Source: an uncultured Barnesiella sp. (GTDB taxonomy: Bacteria > Bacteroidota > Bacteroidia > Bacteroidales > Barnesiellaceae). Taken from it: 64,000 bases of DNA. The notes under the pieces were generated by a model. That model had not been told where the DNA came from. It did no database searches and saw nothing but the letters and a program-made list of their open reading frames with translations. Where the stretch lies: assembly GCA_944320015.1 (NCBI GenBank), contig CALUFO010000005.1, forward strand, positions 24,001 through 88,000. The letters run 5' to 3'. Positions 60,145 through 64,000 of the stretch are shown one piece after another. A program made the translations under genes and the position numbers. Every line of letters starts with the position of its first letter. The stretch's first letter is position 1.

Positions 60145-61464
60145 TTATTCGGCTGTTTTCGGGCCGATTTTCACTTTGATTTTTCCGATGCGCCGTTTAT
60201 CCAGTTCGAGAACCAAGAAGCTGCATCGTCCGTAATCGATTTGCTCTTTCACCTTGGGGAAATCCTCCTTGATGTCGAGAATCAATCCGGCTAATGTTTC
60301 GGCGTCTTCGGTTTTGTCGTCAAACTCTGTTTCGGATACCCCCGTGATTTTATAGAAATCGTTTAGGAGGGTTTTCCCTTCGAAGATATAGGTGCTTTCG
60401 TCCAGTTTCACATAGTTTTTCTCTTCCTCGTCATATTCGTCGCTGATGTCCCCGACGATTTCTTCCAGAATATCTTCCATCGTGACGATGCCCGAGGTGC
60501 CTCCGAATTCATCGACAACGATAGCCATGTGTATTTTCCGGGTACGAAATTCTTCCAACAGGTCGTCGATCATCTTCGTTTCGGGCACGAAGTAGGGGCG
60601 CCGCATGAGCTTGCGCCAGTCAAACGAGGAATCCTGTCCTATGTAGGGCAGCAAGTCCTTGCTGTATATGATGCCTTTGATGTCGTCTTCGGTCGTGTCG
60701 TAGACGGGGAGGCGCGAGTATCCCGTTTCGATAATCGTGTCGAGTAGCTGTTTGAAGTCGGTTTTAATCTCTATGTCGGTGATGTCGACGCGGGAGATCA
60801 TCACCTCTTGGACGGTTTTTCTGCCGAATTTGATAATCCCTTCGAGCATCTCTTTCTCGTCGTTGGCTCCTACATTGGTCATTTCCAGCGCCTGTGAAAG
60901 CTCGTTCATAGAGATGTTGCTGTTCTTTCGGGCCATTCGTTTGTTGACGATATGGGTCGAATCTACCAAGAAATTGGCCAGCGGGGAGAATATTTTTTCC
61001 AAGACCGACAAGCCTTTGCAACTTCTCCGCACCCAGTTAGCCGGTTTTTGGTTGGCGTAGAACTTGGGAATCACTTCGCCGAAGAGGAGCAACAGGCCGG
61101 TCAGCAGGATAATCTGAATGATAAAGTTCAAGACCTCGCTGTGAAAGTGCAGTATGTCCAAAAAGAAATAGTTGCAGAGGATAATCACGGCCACGTTGAC
61201 CAAATTGTTGGAGATGAGTATGGTGGCCAAAAGTTTCTCGGGACGGGAAAGCAGTTTCTTGATGAGCCCGTTGCGAGGCGATTCGCTTTCAAACTCTTGT
61301 AGTTCTTCGGGCGAAAGAGAGAAGTAGGCGATTTCGGAAGCCGAAACAAATGCAGAAACACACAAAAACAACGCCGCCAATATAATCGCCAGAATGGCGC
61401 CCCCCGAAGGGGTTGTGATTTCTATGGCTGAGTGTAATACCGATAAATACGAATCAGGGTCCAA
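60145..61464 (-). CDS. gldE: Gliding motility-associated protein GldE (HlyC/CorC-type)
   Basis: 439 residues. A CNNM/DUF21 transmembrane domain (about 20-200: LAIILAALFLCVSAFVSASEIAYFSLSPEEL) leads to two CBS domains (VMISRVDITDIEIKTDFKQLL, VVDEFGGTSGIVTMEDILEEI) and a C-terminal CorC_HlyC domain. The gldE-gldD pairing is typical of Bacteroidota and supports the symbol. Its likely role is metal or ion transport or a support function for secretion. Confidence 0.9.
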   Translation of the reverse strand: MDPDSYLSVLHSAIEITTPSGGAILAIILAALFLCVSAFVSASEIAYFSLSPEELQEFESESPRNGLIKKLLSRPEKLLATILISNNLVNVAVIILCNYFFLDILHFHSEVLNFIIQIILLTGLLLLFGEVIPKFYANQKPANWVRRSCKGLSVLEKIFSPLANFLVDSTHIVNKRMARKNSNISMNELSQALEMTNVGANDEKEMLEGIIKFGRKTVQEVMISRVDITDIEIKTDFKQLLDTIIETGYSRLPVYDTTEDDIKGIIYSKDLLPYIGQDSSFDWRKLMRRPYFVPETKMIDDLLEEFRTRKIHMAIVVDEFGGTSGIVTMEDILEEIVGDISDEYDEEEKNYVKLDESTYIFEGKTLLNDFYKITGVSETEFDDKTEDAETLAGLILDIKEDFPKVKEQIDYGRCSFLVLELDKRRIGKIKVKIGPKTAE

Positions 61465-61588
61465 GAAGTATAGGAATTAGTTAGACAATAGGTATTGCCG
61501 ACCGGCATGCTCCAATCGGCCGTATGCGCCCGATGGGTTTCGGGGGACATACATACCCGTTAATTGCTCGCAAAATTACAACATTATA

Positions 61589-62038
61589 TTAGAACGGCAA
61601 ATCATCGTCGCTACTATTTTCGACCGGTGGGTTGTAACCGGTGTTGGCCGGAGCGGGATTGCTTTGCGGTTGCGGCTGCGCCGGAGCGGGAGCCGATGAG
61701 GCCTCGCGGCGGCCGAGCAGTTCCATGTTGTCGACATAGATCTCGGTCGTGTAGCGGCGTATCTTGTTTTGGTCCTCCCACGACCGGGTGCGTATTTTGC
61801 CTTCGATATAGAGTTGTGTGCCTTTGCGGACATACTTCTCGGCTACCTCGGCCAGCCCTCTCCATGCCACGATATTGTGCCATTCGGTCTTGTCGGGAAT
61901 CTGCACCCCGCTCTGGGTCGTATAGCCGCGCTCGGTAGTGGCCAGGGTGAAATTGGCTACGCACACATTGTTTTCGAGGTATCTCACATCGGGGTCTTTC
62001 CCTACGTTTCCTATTAAGATGACTTTGTTTACAGACAT
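61589..62038 (-). CDS. ssb: Single-stranded DNA-binding protein
   Basis: 149 residues from the ATG at 62038 (MSVNKVILIGNVGKDPDVRYL); the frame extends to 62164 but crosses a terminator and the promoter. The OB fold (GNVGKDPDVR, VANFTLATTER, TEWHNIVAWRGLAE, YVRKGTQLYIEGKIRTRSW) is followed by a Pro/Ala/Gln-rich linker and the tip SSDDDLPF that recruits partner proteins. It covers ssDNA in replication and repair. It leads a unit with gldE and gldD. Confidence 0.95.
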   Translation of the reverse strand: MSVNKVILIGNVGKDPDVRYLENNVCVANFTLATTERGYTTQSGVQIPDKTEWHNIVAWRGLAEVAEKYVRKGTQLYIEGKIRTRSWEDQNKIRRYTTEIYVDNMELLGRREASSAPAPAQPQPQSNPAPANTGYNPPVENSSDDDLPF

Positions 62039-62068
62039 AGTATTAATTGAATGGTTGAAAAAACGGTT

Positions 62069-62099
62069 TAAATATAGGCATAATCGCAAGGAAAACAAA
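62069..62099 (-). promoter_or_regulatory. ssb promoter
   Basis: Minus strand TTTG (62096-62099), 19 bases, TATATTTA (62069-62076), directly after the proC terminator and about 30 bases before ssb. Confidence 0.65.
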
Positions 62100-62158
62100 A
62101 CTCCCGGGGGTAGTTTTTTTGACAGAATTTCCTCTCTGTCGTGCCCCCGGGGTTTTAT
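62100..62158 (-). terminator. proC terminator (nested hairpins)
   Basis: On the minus strand ACCCCGGGGG pairs with CCCCCGGGAGT, enclosing an inner GACAGA/TCTGTC hairpin, then TTTTG. It lies 30 bases after the proC stop. Confidence 0.75.
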
Positions 62159-62188
62159 TGTCATTATCGCCGGTTCTTGCCGGAGATA

Positions 62189-62977
62189 TTATTTCGACAC
62201 TTTCAAGCCGCGGATAACCGCCGAGGAAAAGCCGGCGGCTTCCATCTCGTTCAATCCTTTGATGGTGATTCCCCCGGGGGTGGTTACTTTGTCTATTTCG
62301 ACTTCGGGGTGATTCCCGCTATGCAGCAATAATTCGGCAGCCCCTTTCACGGTTTGTTCGACGAGCAGCGCGGCGTCTTTGGGGTAGAATCCCATTTCCA
62401 CTCCACCTTCGACGGCGGCTCTGATATATCGCATGGCAAAGGCTGTCCCGCAGGAGCAGAGCGCTGTGCCGGCGGTCATGAGGTTCTCCTCGATGAGCAG
62501 GCTTTTCCCTACGCTGTCGAATAGAGCGCGAATGCAATCGACCTGTTCGGGTACGGCGTTATAGGGCGTGAAGAGTGTCATGCTCTGTCGAACGGCGATA
62601 GCCGTGTTGGGGATTGCCCTGAAAATGGCGGGGATAGTGTCGGCCGAAGAGAAAAGTCCCGCGAGGCGTTCGAGGGTAGCGCCGGCTACGACCGAGACAA
62701 TAATTTGTTTAGGTAGGTCGAGCGTGTTGCGTATGTCAATAGCCACGCTGTCGAGAACCCACGGTTTCACCGCCAGAATAATAATATCGGCGCCTTCGAC
62801 GGCCGCTTTGTTGTCGGTCGTGGTGTGTATCGAAGGGTTGGACGATTTGAGGGCGTTCAGTTTTTCTGTTCCTCGATTGCTGACCGTGATGTCCGACGGC
62901 GATATAAAATTACTTTGCGCGAGGCCGAGGGCTATGGCACCTCCCATATTGCCTCCACCGATGATAGCGATTTTCAT
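62189..62977 (-). CDS. proC: Pyrroline-5-carboxylate reductase
   Basis: 262 residues. KIAIIGGGNMGGAIALGLAQS is the NADPH site. SVVAGATLERLAGLF and RAIPNTAIAVRQSMTLF, then DAALLVEQTVKGAAELLLHSG and VTTPGGITIKGLNEMEAAGF (the ProC signature), complete the enzyme. It makes proline from P5C. Its start overlaps the argD stop by 4 bases (ATGA), so they are coupled. Confidence 0.95.
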   Translation of the reverse strand: MKIAIIGGGNMGGAIALGLAQSNFISPSDITVSNRGTEKLNALKSSNPSIHTTTDNKAAVEGADIIILAVKPWVLDSVAIDIRNTLDLPKQIIVSVVAGATLERLAGLFSSADTIPAIFRAIPNTAIAVRQSMTLFTPYNAVPEQVDCIRALFDSVGKSLLIEENLMTAGTALCSCGTAFAMRYIRAAVEGGVEMGFYPKDAALLVEQTVKGAAELLLHSGNHPEVEIDKVTTPGGITIKGLNEMEAAGFSSAVIRGLKVSK

Positions 62978-64000
62978 GTGAGTATATGTTTAAGTCTATC
63001 GATAAAATAGTTGACTTCCTTTTGTGAAAGGGACAGGGGCGGCAATAGCCGTATGACATTTGTTCCCGAGGCTCCCGTGAATATGTGCTGCTCGAAGAGC
63101 AACTTGTTGCGCAATTCTTTTACGGGATAATCAAATTCGAGGCCGATCATCAAGCCCTTCCCCCGCACCTCTTTGATTTGCGGTATGCGTTTAAGCTCCG
63201 AGATAAGATACTCGCCCACGGTGGCGGCATTCTCGACCAGTTTTTCGTTCTCCATGACATCGAGTACGGCGCAAGCTGCTGTACAAGCCAAATGGTTCCC
63301 GCCGAATGTGGTTCCCAGCATGCCGTAAGCGGGTGTGAAATCGGGGCTAATGAGGACTCCTCCGATAGGAAATCCGTTGCCCATGCCTTTGGCCACGGTA
63401 ATCAGGTCGGGGCGGATACCGGCGTGCTGGTGGGCAAAAAATTTCCCCGTGCGGCCGTAGCCCGATTGCACTTCGTCGAGTATGAGCACCACCCCGTTTT
63501 GGGTACAAATCTCCCGCAGGCTTTTGAGAAATTGTGTGTCGGGAACCTGTATGCCGCCCACGCCCTGTATTCCTTCGATGATTACGGCACAGACATCGCC
63601 CGCCGCCACTTCGGCTTCTACTCGTTCGATTTGGTTGAGCGGTAGGAACGCGACTTCAAACGTGTCGTTGATCGGGGCGACGATTTTGGGATTGTCGGTC
63701 ACTTTCACAGCGGCTGAGGTGCGGCCATGAAACGATTTGGAAAAAGCGATTACTTTTTTCTTCCCGGTGTGGAACGAAGCCAGCTTCAAGGCGTTTTCGT
63801 TGGCCTCGGCTCCCGAGTTGATGAGGAATAGGGCATAGTCGTCGTACCCCGATAGCCTGCCTAATTTGTCGGCCAATTGTTGTTGCAGGCTGTTGATGAC
63901 CGAGTTGGAATAGAATACGAGTTTTTGAGCCTGCTCGGTAATCTTGCGCACATAGTAGGGGTGGGAATGCCCTATGGAAATCACGGCGTGCCCCCCGTAG
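62974..64000 (-). CDS. argD: Acetylornithine aminotransferase (5' end beyond window)
   Basis: At least 340 codons; the frame runs out of the window at the upper edge through YGGHAVISIGHSHP, so the first ~30 residues are missing. A GTG at 63982-63984 is internal, not a start. NSGAEANENALKLA, GSFHGRT-type KSFHGRTSAAVKVT, EGIQGVGGI, LDEVQSGYGRTGKFFAH and the PLP lysine in TVAKGMGNGFPIGG mark a class III aminotransferase of the ArgD group. It serves arginine synthesis; the coupling to proC joins two glutamate-family pathways. Confidence 0.92.
   Translation of the reverse strand, partial: YGGHAVISIGHSHPYYVRKITEQAQKLVFYSNSVINSLQQQLADKLGRLSGYDDYALFLINSGAEANENALKLASFHTGKKKVIAFSKSFHGRTSAAVKVTDNPKIVAPINDTFEVAFLPLNQIERVEAEVAAGDVCAVIIEGIQGVGGIQVPDTQFLKSLREICTQNGVVLILDEVQSGYGRTGKFFAHQHAGIRPDLITVAKGMGNGFPIGGVLISPDFTPAYGMLGTTFGGNHLACTAACAVLDVMENEKLVENAATVGEYLISELKRIPQIKEVRGKGLMIGLEFDYPVKELRNKLLFEQHIFTGASGTNVIRLLPPLSLSQKEVNYFIDRLKHILT

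Noticed and set aside
63982..63984. GTG as an argD start
   Set aside because: Upstream codons still match the ArgD family (YGGHA), so the GTG is internal and the true start lies beyond the window.

Overview
The window looks like chromosome of a Bacteroidales bacterium (phylum Bacteroidota). The signs are TTTG-N19/20-TAnnTTTG promoters, lipoproteins and outer-membrane proteins typical of the order, gliding/type IX secretion genes (porE, gldD, gldE and a severed C-terminal sorting domain), PPi-dependent phosphofructokinase, class I fumarase, the rsfS-ftsH-cdsA gene order, and DUF3127, DUF3332 and DUF4878 proteins. A Barnesiella/Coprobacter-like relative is a guess I cannot test here. Most genes are housekeeping. 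No integrase, transposase, rRNA or CRISPR array was seen; one tRNA (Ser, GGA) is present.

Layout. 0-5.8 kb: efp (cut by the edge), rpmH, a PAP2 phosphatase fused to a barrel-like domain, an AddA/RecB-like helicase-nuclease and a SUI1/YciH-like factor. 6.4-9.7 kb: an OmpH-like lipoprotein, a small membrane protein, pepD and a DUF3332 lipoprotein. 9.8-16.7 kb: purM-udk-mltF and rsfS-ftsH-cdsA. 17.3-25.4 kb: a fucosyltransferase-like enzyme, pfp, ald, a DUF3127 protein with an SSB-like tail, a T9SS C-terminal fragment, tRNA-Ser, a Sua5/YrdC enzyme and mdh. 25.6-35.8 kb: a YiiX-like cysteine hydrolase, a DUF4878 lipoprotein, exonuclease III, a LysM glucosaminidase, cdd, dnaX, an Lrp regulator divergent from metY, and fumarase. 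36.0-40.4 kb: a five-gene operon resembling a phage head module (scaffold-like, major capsid-like, small head protein, fibre/decoration-like, neck-like) with no terminase, portal, tail or integrase nearby. 40.6-45.1 kb: porE, queA and a DUF2027-Smr protein. 46.2-55.8 kb: a glycerol-3-phosphate locus, glpA-glpB-glpC-glpT-glpQ-porin, divergent from glpR. 56.0-64.0 kb: bactofilin, a copper ATPase with a small HMA chaperone, a phosphopantetheinyl transferase, gldD, gldE, ssb, proC and argD (cut by the edge).

Most of the non-coding space belongs to two repeat families. (1) A hairpin repeat: short modules reading roughly CTCCTCTGTG-[variable stem tip]-ATAGGGGAG, bounded by GTTTAAA/TTTAAAC, over 20 copies. 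Five are built into composites around a near-identical core of about 190 bp; others form a tandem array at 45.1-46.0 kb. The stem tips vary in a compensated way, so structure rather than sequence is kept. (2) A promoter module of about 70 bp: AATACAGGATGCG..TCG - variable inverted repeat - CTCRCCTTTCACTATATTTG. Its last part is a consensus Bacteroidales promoter, and it sits in the correct orientation upstream of five genes (SUI1-like, pepD, cdsA twice in tandem, DUF3127, fumarase). These two families and the orphan capsid-like operon are the least explained parts of the window.
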